Positions 7,490-15,951 of a stretch of DNA of 31,872 bases are shown in pieces (positions within the stretch are counted from its first letter, which is position 1; every line of letters starts with the position of its first letter). The position numbers and the translations under genes are program-made. A model generated the notes under the pieces. That model made no database searches and was not told where the DNA came from. It worked only from the letters and a program-made list of their open reading frames with translations. The stretch spans positions 1 to 31,872 of the IMG/VR virus record IMGVR_UViG_3300032322_000223. The stretch is one strand, 5' to 3'. The stretch is from a virus.

Positions 7490-7490
7490 G

Positions 7491-7805
7491 TTAGCGCATT
7501 ATGTATTTAAGTGCTGATACCAGATCGTTGATTGCCTGTGCTGCTGTAAAGTATATGTTTTTCTTTGCCCTGTCTGATTTATCAACATTTGCCATCCATG
7601 TTGCTTTAAAAGACATTTTTGCTGCGATTGCCTGTAGTCTTACTATCTCTAAACTGGCAACCTGAATAGGAACATCTGGCTTAATAATTATTTTTGCAAT
7701 CATAGTCAGGGCAGTTGTAAGTTCTTCATCCTGCATATAGTCTGCTATTTCGCTCAAGCCATTAACCATATCAATTGTTGTTTTTTGTGGTACCGTCTCA
7801 GACAT
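7491..7805 (-). CDS. Unknown small helical protein, 104 residues
   Basis: A helical, mildly hydrophobic protein without recognised family. The N-terminal half is acidic (DYMQDEELTTALTMIAKIII) and the C-terminal half basic (NVDKSDRAKKNIYF, then ALKYIMR). There are no cysteines and no signal peptide or clear membrane span. A strong AGGAGG precedes the ATG, so it may be made in larger amounts than its neighbours. It overlaps the small PD-(D/E)XK-like gene by eight bases and sits between two nuclease-type genes, which suggests a recombination accessory role only by association. Confidence 0.75.
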   Translation of the reverse strand: MSETVPQKTTIDMVNGLSEIADYMQDEELTTALTMIAKIIIKPDVPIQVASLEIVRLQAIAAKMSFKATWMANVDKSDRAKKNIYFTAAQAINDLVSALKYIMR

Positions 7806-8097
7806 TCTTGTCCTCCTCTGTTAATTGTTCTAACATTTCCATTTCAATTATAGCAAGTCTTACCTTTGTATTGCCTTCACCAAGTACTACAATAATTGCT
7901 GCAGACTTGTCTCTGCCTGCCTTTATAGCATCTGTTACTGCTTTAGCCCAAACATCTTTGTTAAGTGTAAAAGATTTACCAACTTCTTTAAAATCAACTA
8001 CAAAGTTACGCCAAGTAGCATCACCCTTCTGAGTATTTCTACCAGAATTTTTATGCTGTTTGGCACCTATTCTTTTTGATTCATTTTTTTCACTCAT
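7798..8097 (-). CDS. Small PD-(D/E)XK-like putative nuclease, 99 residues
   Basis: The frame is open back to 8190, but the ATG at 8097 is the better start because AAGGA lies eight bases ahead and because the longer version would lie deep inside the preceding gene. Key residues resemble a minimal PD-(D/E)XK fold of the Holliday-junction-resolvase type: E6 and a basic loop (KQHKNSGRNTQKGDAT) with D26, then a strand with D35-F-K37 (NFVVDFKEVGKSF). A helix, KDVWAKAVTDAIKAGRDK, and two hydrophobic strands (AAIIVVLG, KVRLAII) follow, as in archaeal Hjc-like enzymes. Nuclease activity is inferred from this pattern only. If right, the phage encodes two different junction-directed enzymes, this one and the RuvC-like protein. 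Confidence 0.65.
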   Translation of the reverse strand: MSEKNESKRIGAKQHKNSGRNTQKGDATWRNFVVDFKEVGKSFTLNKDVWAKAVTDAIKAGRDKSAAIIVVLGEGNTKVRLAIIEMEMLEQLTEEDKNV

Positions 8098-8275
8098 TTG
8101 TAAAGTCCTTTTTCTTTTTCTTTTGAGGTAGCAATCCAACCTTAGAAATATGTTTTTTAGAACACATCCATGTTGCCTCTCCAGACTCAATCCAATATCT
8201 TAAAGATGTTACTTCTTCTTGACAAGTTTTACATGGAAACTTGCCAGGATAAACAGAAAACTTTTTATCAAGCAT
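8090..8275 (-). CDS. Small Cys-containing protein, 61 residues
   Basis: A short protein with CKTC at residues 15-18 and C38 plus H42 in ATWMCSKKHISK, a spacing that could bind one zinc ion (Cys3His). Between them is a strand-turn-strand region (VTSLRYWIESGEATW), and the C-terminus is a poly-lysine tail (PQKKKKKDF) suited to nucleic-acid contact. It overlaps the RecA-like gene's stop by eight bases at its start and the next gene's ATG by eight bases at its end. Function is unknown; a DNA-binding helper for the recombination genes is the natural guess. Confidence 0.75.
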   Translation of the reverse strand: MLDKKFSVYPGKFPCKTCQEEVTSLRYWIESGEATWMCSKKHISKVGLLPQKKKKKDFTNE

Positions 8276-9284
8276 TAATTATCTTTGACTTAAGTTGCTC
8301 TTGCAAATCTAAGTCTTCCTTAACCCTATTAATAAAACCATCACGTCCTTGAATTTTTGTTCCGTCATCTAGTTGATACCAGGCTCCAGTTCTGTTTACA
8401 AGACCAATGGATTCTGCTGTGTCAACAAGATCACCAATAGAATCAATCCCTAAATCATCTCCTCTAAAATAAAAATCATATTCGCCAGACTGAAATCCTG
8501 GTGATGTTTTAGAAAACTGAAGTTCCCAACGAATTTTTCTACCAACCTTTTCCTCAATTAACTTATCTCCAACTTTAATTTTTCCCTTAATTGCTTGGTT
8601 ATCTGATTCAGAAGAAAATAGTTTAATTACTGTTGATGAATAAAACTTAGTAGCCTGTCCACCTGTTGGCTGTTGGCTTGTATACATTGCATTAATATTA
8701 TTACGAGACTGTGATATCAAAACAAATAATGTAGGCTTAACCTTATTATTAGCATAATTAATCATTTTCCATGCATTACTAAAATCACGAGACTCTGCGC
8801 CAATTTGTTTTGTATTTTCTAATTGTTTTAATTCATCAGAATCTTTTTCAAAATAAATTGCTGGAAGTAGTGACGTAATTGAATCAACCACAACAATATC
8901 AACACCAGCATTAATAAGGTTAGTGCCAATGTCAACCATCTCATTGATTGTGCGACATTGGGAAACAATTAGTTTAGACGTGTCAACCCCAAGATGCTGT
9001 GCCCATGCTTTGTCATATGACATTTCTGCATCAATCCATGCACAGATCTTTCCCTCTTTTTGTGCCAAACCAATCATTTGAAGACATAAAGATGACTTTG
9101 CAGAAGACTTTGAGCCCCAGATAAGAACCTGCCTACCATATGGCAATCCACCGTTTAAAGCCCTGTTTAAGCCAAAACTAGGGGTTGCTGCATACTCTGT
9201 TGCTGGAATTGTGTCTCCAGACATAACAGTTTTTCTTAGTTTAGGATTTAACTGTGCTAGTACATCTTCTATTGTTACTGTCAT
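8268..9284 (-). CDS. RecA/UvsX-like recombinase
   Basis: 338 residues. The ATPase core is that of RecA: a P-loop GSKSSAKSS at 57-65, a catalytic glutamate E87 in AWIDAEMSYD, a Walker B IVVVDSITSL with D134, and an L2-region start ISQSRNN at 190-196 leading to PTGGQA near 206-211. The P-loop has Ala where most RecA proteins have Gly before the conserved Lys; phage UvsX proteins also deviate at this point. It would coat single-stranded DNA and drive strand exchange for recombination-dependent replication and repair. It lies between the polymerase gene and the nuclease cluster. It lacks the long C-terminal domain of bacterial RecA and ends in a charged helix. Confidence 0.92.
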   Translation of the reverse strand: MTVTIEDVLAQLNPKLRKTVMSGDTIPATEYAATPSFGLNRALNGGLPYGRQVLIWGSKSSAKSSLCLQMIGLAQKEGKICAWIDAEMSYDKAWAQHLGVDTSKLIVSQCRTINEMVDIGTNLINAGVDIVVVDSITSLLPAIYFEKDSDELKQLENTKQIGAESRDFSNAWKMINYANNKVKPTLFVLISQSRNNINAMYTSQQPTGGQATKFYSSTVIKLFSSESDNQAIKGKIKVGDKLIEEKVGRKIRWELQFSKTSPGFQSGEYDFYFRGDDLGIDSIGDLVDTAESIGLVNRTGAWYQLDDGTKIQGRDGFINRVKEDLDLQEQLKSKIINA

Positions 9285-9305
9285 TTTTATCTCTTTTCTA
9301 TGCCG

Positions 9306-12300
9306 TTAAACATTTAATACGTCTTCCATTATTACTGTACCATCTTTTGTCTTACCAAAACTAAACCTATATGCATTTCCTTCTTGAATGTGCATGTATG
9401 CTTTTGGAAATGCTGTTGGAAACACTGTAACAGAATGTAGGTCTCTTGCAGTATCTGCCAAAGTTAAAGATGCCATCTTTTTTCCAGTCTTTGTAATTCT
9501 TGATTTAAAAGAAACAACAAACATTTCATCATCCTTATACGGTAATTGTTTATAGTTTAAAAACTTTACTAAGGCTTCAGACGACCCCTTTAATTCATCA
9601 ACTGGTATTGCTGAAAGTATGCGGTTGTCGCTAGCAAGAATCAAACATGTCTTTCCAGTTTCAATCTTTGTCTGCTCATCGTCAAATATTCCAACACTAC
9701 CAGTCTTGTCTAATATCTCTACCCTTGACCAACCTTTACCACGCTTAATGCTTTTAACCATTCCCATAATAATAAAAGATCCTTTTTCTTCAAAATCTTC
9801 AATTGGCTGAATAAATGCATGATAGTGAGATGGAACTGTAATGTTAAACTCTGGAAGATTTAAATACTCATATAGATTTTCTTTAATTTCATTATCATTC
9901 CTTGGGTTATCTAAAAATGTTGCAGCACCAGTTAACCTTAATGCGCTGAGCGCTCTACTGTTTACGCCATTACCCTTAGTAAAAGTAAACTCTTCAAGTT
10001 CTTTATAATTGTTAAATGGTCTTGCATTAATATATTTTTGTGCAATGTTGTCTGAAATAAATTTAATTCCAGTTAATCCAAAGCGAATTCCTTTACCCTC
10101 AATTTTAAAATCTAAATCTGAATCATTAATGTGTGGCAATTTAATTGCAATTCCCATACGTTTTGCTTCAATTAAATATTCTGTACGACCATCTTTATCT
10201 TTCTCATTTTTGAGAAGAGCAAACATAAACTCTAACGGATAGTAGTATTTGATCCACGCTGTCCAATACGAGAGAGTACTGTAAGCAACGGCATGCGATT
10301 TGTTAAACGAGTAGCCTGCATGCGCTTCAAAATCATGCCACAGATCCAAAGCGGAATTAGGAGTAATATACCTAGAGGCACCAACAACAAACCTATCACG
10401 GAATTCATCAAATTCTTTCGCATCTTTTTTCTTACCAATAATCTTTCTTACTTTATCTGCCTCTGCCATTGTCATACCACCAAGGTGGACGCAAGCCTGC
10501 ATAACTTGTTCTTGATATAGAATACACCCATATGTGTCGTTAGTAAAATCCTTCATGATTTGGTGAATATATGAAACATTTTGTTTTCCATGTTTACGAG
10601 CAATATAATCTTTACCAATTGTATTCATTGCTCCTGGACGAACTAAAGCATTTGATGCAGCAAGTTCGTTAAAGTTCTTTACCCCCATCTTAACCAAAAG
10701 GTTGGTGTATGGTGTTGCTTCACACTGAAACACACCCTTTGTATATCCATCTGAAAGCATTTCATATATCTTTAAATCTTTCATATCTAATGATAATAAA
10801 TCAACATCAACATAATGATTTTCTTTAATCATTGCAATTGCATCCTGAATAACGCTAAGAGTTTTTAATCCAAGAGCATCAATCTTGATTAGACCAATTC
10901 GTTCTGCTTCACTCATATCAATTCCAACAACTGGAATTCTTTCATCTGATCCTGGAGATGAGCGAGTTTCTAATGGTGCATATCTAAATATTGGATCTTT
11001 ACTTGTTACAACTCCAGCAGCATGGATTCCTGTACCACGAATTCTTCCACGAAGTTGATCTCCATAAATTACAACTTCTGGATATTTTTCTCTAAACCAA
11101 ACTGTATTTTTTGATGTACAGAACTCATCCCATGTATCAACAAGTTTAAGAACCTTGTTAACATCTGTAAGTGGTATATCAAGAACTCGTGCAACATCTC
11201 GCACAACACCTTTATCTTTAAACTCAAGGAATGTAGCAATTGATGCAACGTGTCTATACTGTCTAACTAGATAATCTTTTACATCATCACGTCTTGTATC
11301 TTGAATATCTGTATCAATATCAGGGAAGTCATTACGCTCTGGGTTAATAAATCTAAAGAACAACAATCCATGCTCAATAGGATCTATATCTGTAATTCCA
11401 AGTAAATAACAAACTAGTGAGCCAGCAGAAGAACCACGGCCAGGACCAACCATAATGTTTTCTTTTTTAGCCCAAGATATCATATTTTGAACTACAAGAA
11501 AATATGGTGCAAATTTTTTATTACGAATAATTTCTAATTCTTCCATTAAGCGAACATCATAAACATCATTGCCAACCCAGTTAGAGTTAAGTCTTTTTTC
11601 TTCTAAAGCAGCAAATGCTAAATTAGACAACTCTTGGTCTGGATTTTTATATTGAACTGGAAGAAGGTCAAGTCCATCTTTTATATCGTAATCTTGTACT
11701 GTCTCTGCTAGTTTAAGAGTATTCTCATAGATGTCTGGTCTATCAATACCCTGCGCTTCCATAGCAGACTTAATCTCTTCATATGAAAGTAAGTGAATAT
11801 CAAATTTATTAAAAGTAATCTGTCTATCTTCTCCGTAAAGATAATCTAAACGCTGCATCATATTTTCTTTTTTCTTAGACTTTTCATATGATGCTTCTTT
11901 ATTTACCTTAGCATGAGTATTCATAAGTAACTTAAACTCTTGAATCTCTCGTTGAGATGTATCAGAATGGTGGCAGTCTGGTGTTACAACAACCATAATT
12001 TTAAATTCATCTGCTAGTTCAATAAGATGTTTATTAATTTCTGGTGTATTGTGTGGCATAACCTCAATATAATAGTCACTGCCAAACGTATCTTTAAACC
12101 ACTGTATGTGTTTCTTGGCAAGTGCAAATTCATTTTCTTCAAGTGCTTTTACGATAACGCTACTTGGACAAGCAGAGGTTACGATAATTCCTTCACTATA
12201 TTTTTTAAGAATTTCAAAATCAAATCTTGGCTTTTTAAAGAAACCATCAGTCCATGCAATTTCACTAATCTTGTTAAGGTTTTCTAAACCTACTTGGTTC

Positions 12301-12593
12301 TTGGCTAGAAGAACTATATGGTTATAGATAAGGTCTTGTTGACCTTCTCTTTCAGACTTGTCTCTGCGATCAGAGATGTCTGCACACATATAGCCTTCTA
12401 GACCAAGTATTGGCTTAATACCCTTTTCTTTTGCAGCACGATACATTTCTCTGTGACCAGATAATGAACCATGATCTGTAATTGCAAGGGCAGTCATACC
12501 CAACTTGCTAGCACGGTCAACGTACTCTTGTGGAGTCGCTACGCCGTCAAATAGGGAGTAGTGAGTATGAACATGTAAGCCTACGTAACTCAT
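9306..12593 (-). CDS. dnaE: DNA polymerase III alpha subunit (C-family polymerase)
   Basis: 1095 residues, close to a full bacterial DnaE. The N-terminal PHP domain (about 1-260) opens with HVHTHYSLFDG and keeps what look like all metal ligands: H7, H9, D16, H41, E66, H92, C142, D206 and H208. The palm follows, with GPGRGSSAGS at 383-392, the catalytic pair D425 and D427 in DFPDIDTDI, and the third aspartate D572 in IKIDALGLKTL. A helix-hairpin-helix region lies near 865-895 (NGVNSRALSALRLTGA) and an OB-like domain from about 930 (SFIIMGMVKSIKRGKGWSRV). It would be the phage replicative polymerase. No separate epsilon-type exonuclease gene is seen here, so proofreading may come from the PHP domain. 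It begins one base after the ssDNA-binding gene's stop, with a weak ribosome-binding site, implying coupling. Confidence 0.97.
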   Translation of the reverse strand: MSYVGLHVHTHYSLFDGVATPQEYVDRASKLGMTALAITDHGSLSGHREMYRAAKEKGIKPILGLEGYMCADISDRRDKSEREGQQDLIYNHIVLLAKNQVGLENLNKISEIAWTDGFFKKPRFDFEILKKYSEGIIVTSACPSSVIVKALEENEFALAKKHIQWFKDTFGSDYYIEVMPHNTPEINKHLIELADEFKIMVVVTPDCHHSDTSQREIQEFKLLMNTHAKVNKEASYEKSKKKENMMQRLDYLYGEDRQITFNKFDIHLLSYEEIKSAMEAQGIDRPDIYENTLKLAETVQDYDIKDGLDLLPVQYKNPDQELSNLAFAALEEKRLNSNWVGNDVYDVRLMEELEIIRNKKFAPYFLVVQNMISWAKKENIMVGPGRGSSAGSLVCYLLGITDIDPIEHGLLFFRFINPERNDFPDIDTDIQDTRRDDVKDYLVRQYRHVASIATFLEFKDKGVVRDVARVLDIPLTDVNKVLKLVDTWDEFCTSKNTVWFREKYPEVVIYGDQLRGRIRGTGIHAAGVVTSKDPIFRYAPLETRSSPGSDERIPVVGIDMSEAERIGLIKIDALGLKTLSVIQDAIAMIKENHYVDVDLLSLDMKDLKIYEMLSDGYTKGVFQCEATPYTNLLVKMGVKNFNELAASNALVRPGAMNTIGKDYIARKHGKQNVSYIHQIMKDFTNDTYGCILYQEQVMQACVHLGGMTMAEADKVRKIIGKKKDAKEFDEFRDRFVVGASRYITPNSALDLWHDFEAHAGYSFNKSHAVAYSTLSYWTAWIKYYYPLEFMFALLKNEKDKDGRTEYLIEAKRMGIAIKLPHINDSDLDFKIEGKGIRFGLTGIKFISDNIAQKYINARPFNNYKELEEFTFTKGNGVNSRALSALRLTGAATFLDNPRNDNEIKENLYEYLNLPEFNITVPSHYHAFIQPIEDFEEKGSFIIMGMVKSIKRGKGWSRVEILDKTGSVGIFDDEQTKIETGKTCLILASDNRILSAIPVDELKGSSEALVKFLNYKQLPYKDDEMFVVSFKSRITKTGKKMASLTLADTARDLHSVTVFPTAFPKAYMHIQEGNAYRFSFGKTKDGTVIMEDVLNV

Positions 12594-12594
12594 T

Positions 12595-13251
12595 TTACCA
12601 ATCTGTGTTGGTTGATGATGTTACAGATGGAGTATCAAACCCCAAATAGAATGCTTCTTGTTCAGCATAAGGAATTTTCTTTAATGCTAACTCAAGAGGA
12701 TATGGCTTTAATGCTGACCAGTCAAATGGTTCTTTATCTGGTGCAGATGGAATTAGTGTGTAACTTGTTTCAGTTCCCTGACCATTACGCTTTAACTTCC
12801 ATGAAATATTTGAGATGCTTCCTGTTTCAAGAGCATACTCACGAATAGTATTAAATGCAGATTGCTTGCTTACGCCCATTGACCAAATAGCCACATATGG
12901 CTCTTCAATTCCATCATCTACAAGTACGTTGCAATAAAAACGAAGACGTGCTCTCCAGCCAGCCTTTGGATCTTTGCGATGCATTTCTTCAGCCCAGTCA
13001 CGGCCTTCAGATTCCATAGTGTCTACAGCCTTACGCTTATAGTCTTTTGGATTTGTGTGTTCTTTAACAACTAACGCTAATCCACGTTCTGGATTATAGT
13101 TTGCAGAGTCTTCATCAAGTTCTTCAATGAATCTGATCTTTGCAGATTGTCCATCAGCAAGTTTTAACCATCTTACCTTTGGAGAGTTTTCGTCATACTT
13201 TGGCTTATCAACTAGGGCATTAATGTTCTTGAGTCCCTTTACAATAGTCAT
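12595..13251 (-). CDS. Probable single-stranded DNA-binding protein
   Basis: 218 residues. The body has an OB-fold-like beta pattern: VRWLKLADGQSAKIRFIEEL near 27-46, WRARLRFYCNVLVDD near 98-112, EEPYVAIWSMGVSK near 116-130, and a closing segment WKLKRNGQGTETSYTLIP near 152-169. This resembles phage ssDNA-binding proteins of the gp32-like type found beside primase and polymerase genes. The C-terminus is not the classic acidic tail, ending SSTNTDW. Position supports the call: it lies between primase and polymerase, and AAGGAAAAA precedes its ATG. It would protect single strands at the fork and recruit partners. The family name was not confirmed by search. Confidence 0.7.
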   Translation of the reverse strand: MTIVKGLKNINALVDKPKYDENSPKVRWLKLADGQSAKIRFIEELDEDSANYNPERGLALVVKEHTNPKDYKRKAVDTMESEGRDWAEEMHRKDPKAGWRARLRFYCNVLVDDGIEEPYVAIWSMGVSKQSAFNTIREYALETGSISNISWKLKRNGQGTETSYTLIPSAPDKEPFDWSALKPYPLELALKKIPYAEQEAFYLGFDTPSVTSSTNTDW

Positions 13252-13275
13252 ATTATTTTTCCTTTTCTGTTTTAT

Positions 13276-14199
13276 CTATCTTAACATACCAATGATAGAA
13301 TTGTCAAACTGAAACTCCAGTTTTTTAATTGCATCATCATCCATGTCGCCTATATCTTTATATTTTTTATCTATATAAACAGATGTAACTATAGATCCAA
13401 GTTTTTCAATTAACTTGTCTCTCATTATTACGCCTGCATCATCGTTATCTGCAATCAGTACAACGTTATTAAAATATTTTTCTAATAACTTTATCTGTGC
13501 TGCAGAAACATTTGCCCCTAGCGTAGCAACCGCAGGGAATCCAACTTGATCTAATCTAATTGCATCAAAAGATGATTCAACAACATAGACAGTGCTTGAT
13601 GCCTTAATTCTATGAAGATTAAATAATACCTTACCTTTTGGCAATCCAGGTGTGTTTTTAAATTCTTTTCCTTCAACAGTTCTAGCAACAAACCCTATGC
13701 ACATTCCATCTGGTGAATGTACTGGTATTGTAACTGAATCTTGTTTTTCTGAATAGCCAAGATTAAACTTATTGATAGATTCTTTAGTTATATTTCTTCC
13801 TTCAAAATATCTAAGTGCCCTTGGTGATTCTAAAGCCTGATTAGTTAATCGTTTGATTAATAGTTCATCATACTGAACAAACTCTGGTTTTTGAATTAAG
13901 GCTTTATTAACTGAGTCTTCAATGCTAGTTTCTTGTTCTTTACTTTTAATATATCTAATTGACTCAAAGTATGTTCTATTAGATGTATGCATAATAAATT
14001 CAATAAGGCTTCTAGTTGTTTGACATCCAAAACAAAAAAATGTTCCATGATCTTTTGATACTTCGCCAGCAGGTGTTCTATTATTATTATGGTATGGACA
14101 AAAAACAATATAGTCTGTTCCATACTCTGCTTCAATATCAATTCCAGCGCCAGTTAGAACACGACGGACCTGTTCTGCCGTATACATATCCTTAACCAT
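13276..14199 (-). CDS. DnaG-type primase with zinc finger and Toprim domain
   Basis: 307 residues from the ATG at 14199. This start is chosen because GAGGA (14205-14209) is five bases ahead; the frame is open further to 14241. A CHC2-type zinc finger is visible: C34-P-Y-H37 and C56-F-G-C59. The Toprim catalytic core follows with E208 in VYVVESSFDAIR and D251/D253 in LIADNDDAG. At about 307 residues it is shorter than bacterial DnaG (about 580) and lacks the helicase-binding C-terminal domain, as is usual in phages. It makes RNA primers at the fork for the DnaE polymerase. Its start overlaps the helicase stop by eight bases, so primase and helicase are probably made in a fixed ratio. Confidence 0.92.
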   Translation of the reverse strand: MVKDMYTAEQVRRVLTGAGIDIEAEYGTDYIVFCPYHNNNRTPAGEVSKDHGTFFCFGCQTTRSLIEFIMHTSNRTYFESIRYIKSKEQETSIEDSVNKALIQKPEFVQYDELLIKRLTNQALESPRALRYFEGRNITKESINKFNLGYSEKQDSVTIPVHSPDGMCIGFVARTVEGKEFKNTPGLPKGKVLFNLHRIKASSTVYVVESSFDAIRLDQVGFPAVATLGANVSAAQIKLLEKYFNNVVLIADNDDAGVIMRDKLIEKLGSIVTSVYIDKKYKDIGDMDDDAIKKLEFQFDNSIIGMLR

Positions 14200-15418
14200 T
14201 TTTATCCTCGTAATCCTTATAGCGATAGTAGCCTCTATCAAAATCTACTTGAACTAAAAAGTCACCCATAAAACCATTTCTATTTTTTCTAAATACGCAT
14301 TCAATAATATCACTATTCGTAGCACGACCAAGAGCCATAACCCAGTCAGCATCGTATGCAATTTGTCTTGACCAAGCAGTCTGTCCAAGAGTTGGGGGAC
14401 TAGACAAATCTTTAACATCATCTGGTGTAGCAGAAGAAATAGCCATAATTGGAACTTCTTCACTAATAGACATAAGTTTTAATTCACGAGAAAGGTTTTT
14501 CATACGAACTGTTTCATTATCTGATTTTTGATTCGGAGACATAAGTTGTAAATAGTCAACAACAACAAAGTCTGGCTTGTACTGATCAATCTTTCCACGT
14601 ATAACTGAAGGAGTTACTTCTCCACCACTGTCATTGGATATAATGTGAAACTCTGGTTTACCCTGCAACTTATCAGCATGCCATTTTTTAAGCATATCAA
14701 TTTCTACTTCGCCATTGCTTAGTTTACGATGAGACCAGAGACCTTCACCCATAATTGCAAACACACGATTGCGAACTTCTGTTTCTGACATTTCAAGACT
14801 TATAACAAGTGGGCTGCGACCCTGTTTCCAGGCCTGTACAGCGAAATACAGAGCCAACCATGACTTTCCAATACCTGGATATGCAAGGAACACTCCTAAC
14901 TGTCCAGGCATGATTCCAGAAGGTAAGTAGTTGTCAAAACCTGGCAGTCCAGTTTTAATTCCAACCTGACCAAGGTCTTGCATCTTTTTTACATTTTCAA
15001 AATAAGCAACTGCTGAGTCAAGATCTGTTACTTCAATATCTCTAATAGCAGCAGTATTCTTTTTAAGTTCTGATGTCTTTGTAATTAAGTGTTCTAGAGC
15101 ATTACTTCCATTGCCACTTTGTACTTCACCTGCTGCATTGCGTAGAATATCTTTAAGGCTATCGTTTAAATATTCTGTTTGTAATTCTTCAAGATGATGC
15201 TTTGTAGCACCAACTCCATCAACTGGTTCAAAATCTCTAAACTTTTCTACAACAAGGGATGTTGGTGGAACTGATTGGTTGTTCTCAGAATATTGACGAA
15301 TAAAATTCCATACATCATTATGTGTTCTTAATAAATTATCAACATTGGCTTGCAATAATACGTGCACTTGCTTATCATTTAAAACTGCTGTGATTAACTT
15401 TGCCTCTGTATTATTCAC
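14192..15418 (-). CDS. DnaB-like replicative helicase
   Basis: 408 residues. The RecA-like motor has a Walker A loop YPGIGKSW at 180-187, a conserved glutamate motif VISLEMSE near 205-212, a Walker B FVVVDYLQL with D288, and a later DnaB-type segment ending in the IAYDADWVM and FRKNRNG regions (about 350-380), where the arginine finger is expected. The N-terminal 130 residues are helical and would be the primase-binding or ring-forming part. The start is a GTG with AAGGAAG seven bases ahead; it overlaps the preceding gene by eight bases. It unwinds duplex DNA ahead of the phage polymerase. No separate recognised loader is seen, although the small proteins just upstream are candidates. Confidence 0.93.
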   Translation of the reverse strand: MNNTEAKLITAVLNDKQVHVLLQANVDNLLRTHNDVWNFIRQYSENNQSVPPTSLVVEKFRDFEPVDGVGATKHHLEELQTEYLNDSLKDILRNAAGEVQSGNGSNALEHLITKTSELKKNTAAIRDIEVTDLDSAVAYFENVKKMQDLGQVGIKTGLPGFDNYLPSGIMPGQLGVFLAYPGIGKSWLALYFAVQAWKQGRSPLVISLEMSETEVRNRVFAIMGEGLWSHRKLSNGEVEIDMLKKWHADKLQGKPEFHIISNDSGGEVTPSVIRGKIDQYKPDFVVVDYLQLMSPNQKSDNETVRMKNLSRELKLMSISEEVPIMAISSATPDDVKDLSSPPTLGQTAWSRQIAYDADWVMALGRATNSDIIECVFRKNRNGFMGDFLVQVDFDRGYYRYKDYEDKNG

Positions 15419-15719
15419 TAATCCACTTCCTTGCTAGTTCCCTGCGCTCTGTTCTTTCTTTAATATCTTGCTCTACTTCTAGTTTACCATTAAGAATTTT
15501 TTCTGCATTATAGGCAAAATAATTCCAAGTAGGATTTTCTGCTATCTTAAAGTAATAATCTAATAAATCATAACATTCAGAAATGCCATATGACTCAACA
15601 AGGGCGTCTGCTGCCCACTGCTCAACATTAAGATTCATATTAGACTTGGCTTCATATCTTTGTAGATGAAATTTATTATATCTACTTAGCAAAGCCATAC
15701 GGTCTTTGCGTTCTGCCAT
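15411..15719 (-). CDS. Small helical protein upstream of the helicase
   Basis: 102 residues, almost entirely helical and rich in Tyr, Trp and charged residues (for example SECYDLLDYYFKIAENP and WNYFAYNAEKI). There are no motifs for ATPase or zinc binding. The C-terminal helix is charged (EQDIKERTERRELARKW). It starts one base after the stop of the 70-residue gene, with GAGG ahead, and overlaps the GTG of the helicase gene by eight bases. Tight coupling to a DnaB-type helicase suggests a loader or helicase-binding protein, but no loader family is recognised, so this is positional inference. Confidence 0.75.
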   Translation of the reverse strand: MAERKDRMALLSRYNKFHLQRYEAKSNMNLNVEQWAADALVESYGISECYDLLDYYFKIAENPTWNYFAYNAEKILNGKLEVEQDIKERTERRELARKWISE

Positions 15720-15720
15720 A

Positions 15721-15933
15721 TTAGTCCTCTATGAGAGATTCTTTTGCGTCTTTTACTTTCTGGATTACTTGATTTTCAACAAACGTGTAAACACGATCCA
15801 TTGCATCATTTGTAGTTTCACCTTGACGAACATGGTCTACAACTCCAAGATCAACTCTTAAAGACTGAAAGTTACCAAGGTTTAATGTGTATCCAAGTGT
15901 TGCTGATACCTTTGTGCTGTTATTTTCTTCCAT
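15721..15933 (-). CDS. Small conserved-looking phage protein, 70 residues
   Basis: A compact protein with a beta-strand N-terminal half (KVSATLGYTLNLGNFQSLRV) and a helical C-terminal half (NDAMDRVYTFVENQVIQKVK). The pattern, two or three strands then one long amphipathic helix, is like several small phage replication-associated proteins of unknown role. It has no cysteines or signal. It begins 18 bases after the HTH gene's stop and ends one base before the next ATG. No function can be given from sequence alone. Confidence 0.75.
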   Translation of the reverse strand: MEENNSTKVSATLGYTLNLGNFQSLRVDLGVVDHVRQGETTNDAMDRVYTFVENQVIQKVKDAKESLIED

Positions 15934-15951
15934 ACCCCACCATTTCTGTTG

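Noticed and set aside
7798-8190. Longer version of the small nuclease-like gene starting at 8190
   Set aside because: The added N-terminus would overlap the preceding gene by about 100 bases and lacks a ribosome-binding site, while the ATG at 8097 has a good one.
10232-10438. Alternate minus-strand frame inside the polymerase gene
   Set aside because: It lies entirely within dnaE in another frame and its translation shows no domain-like pattern.
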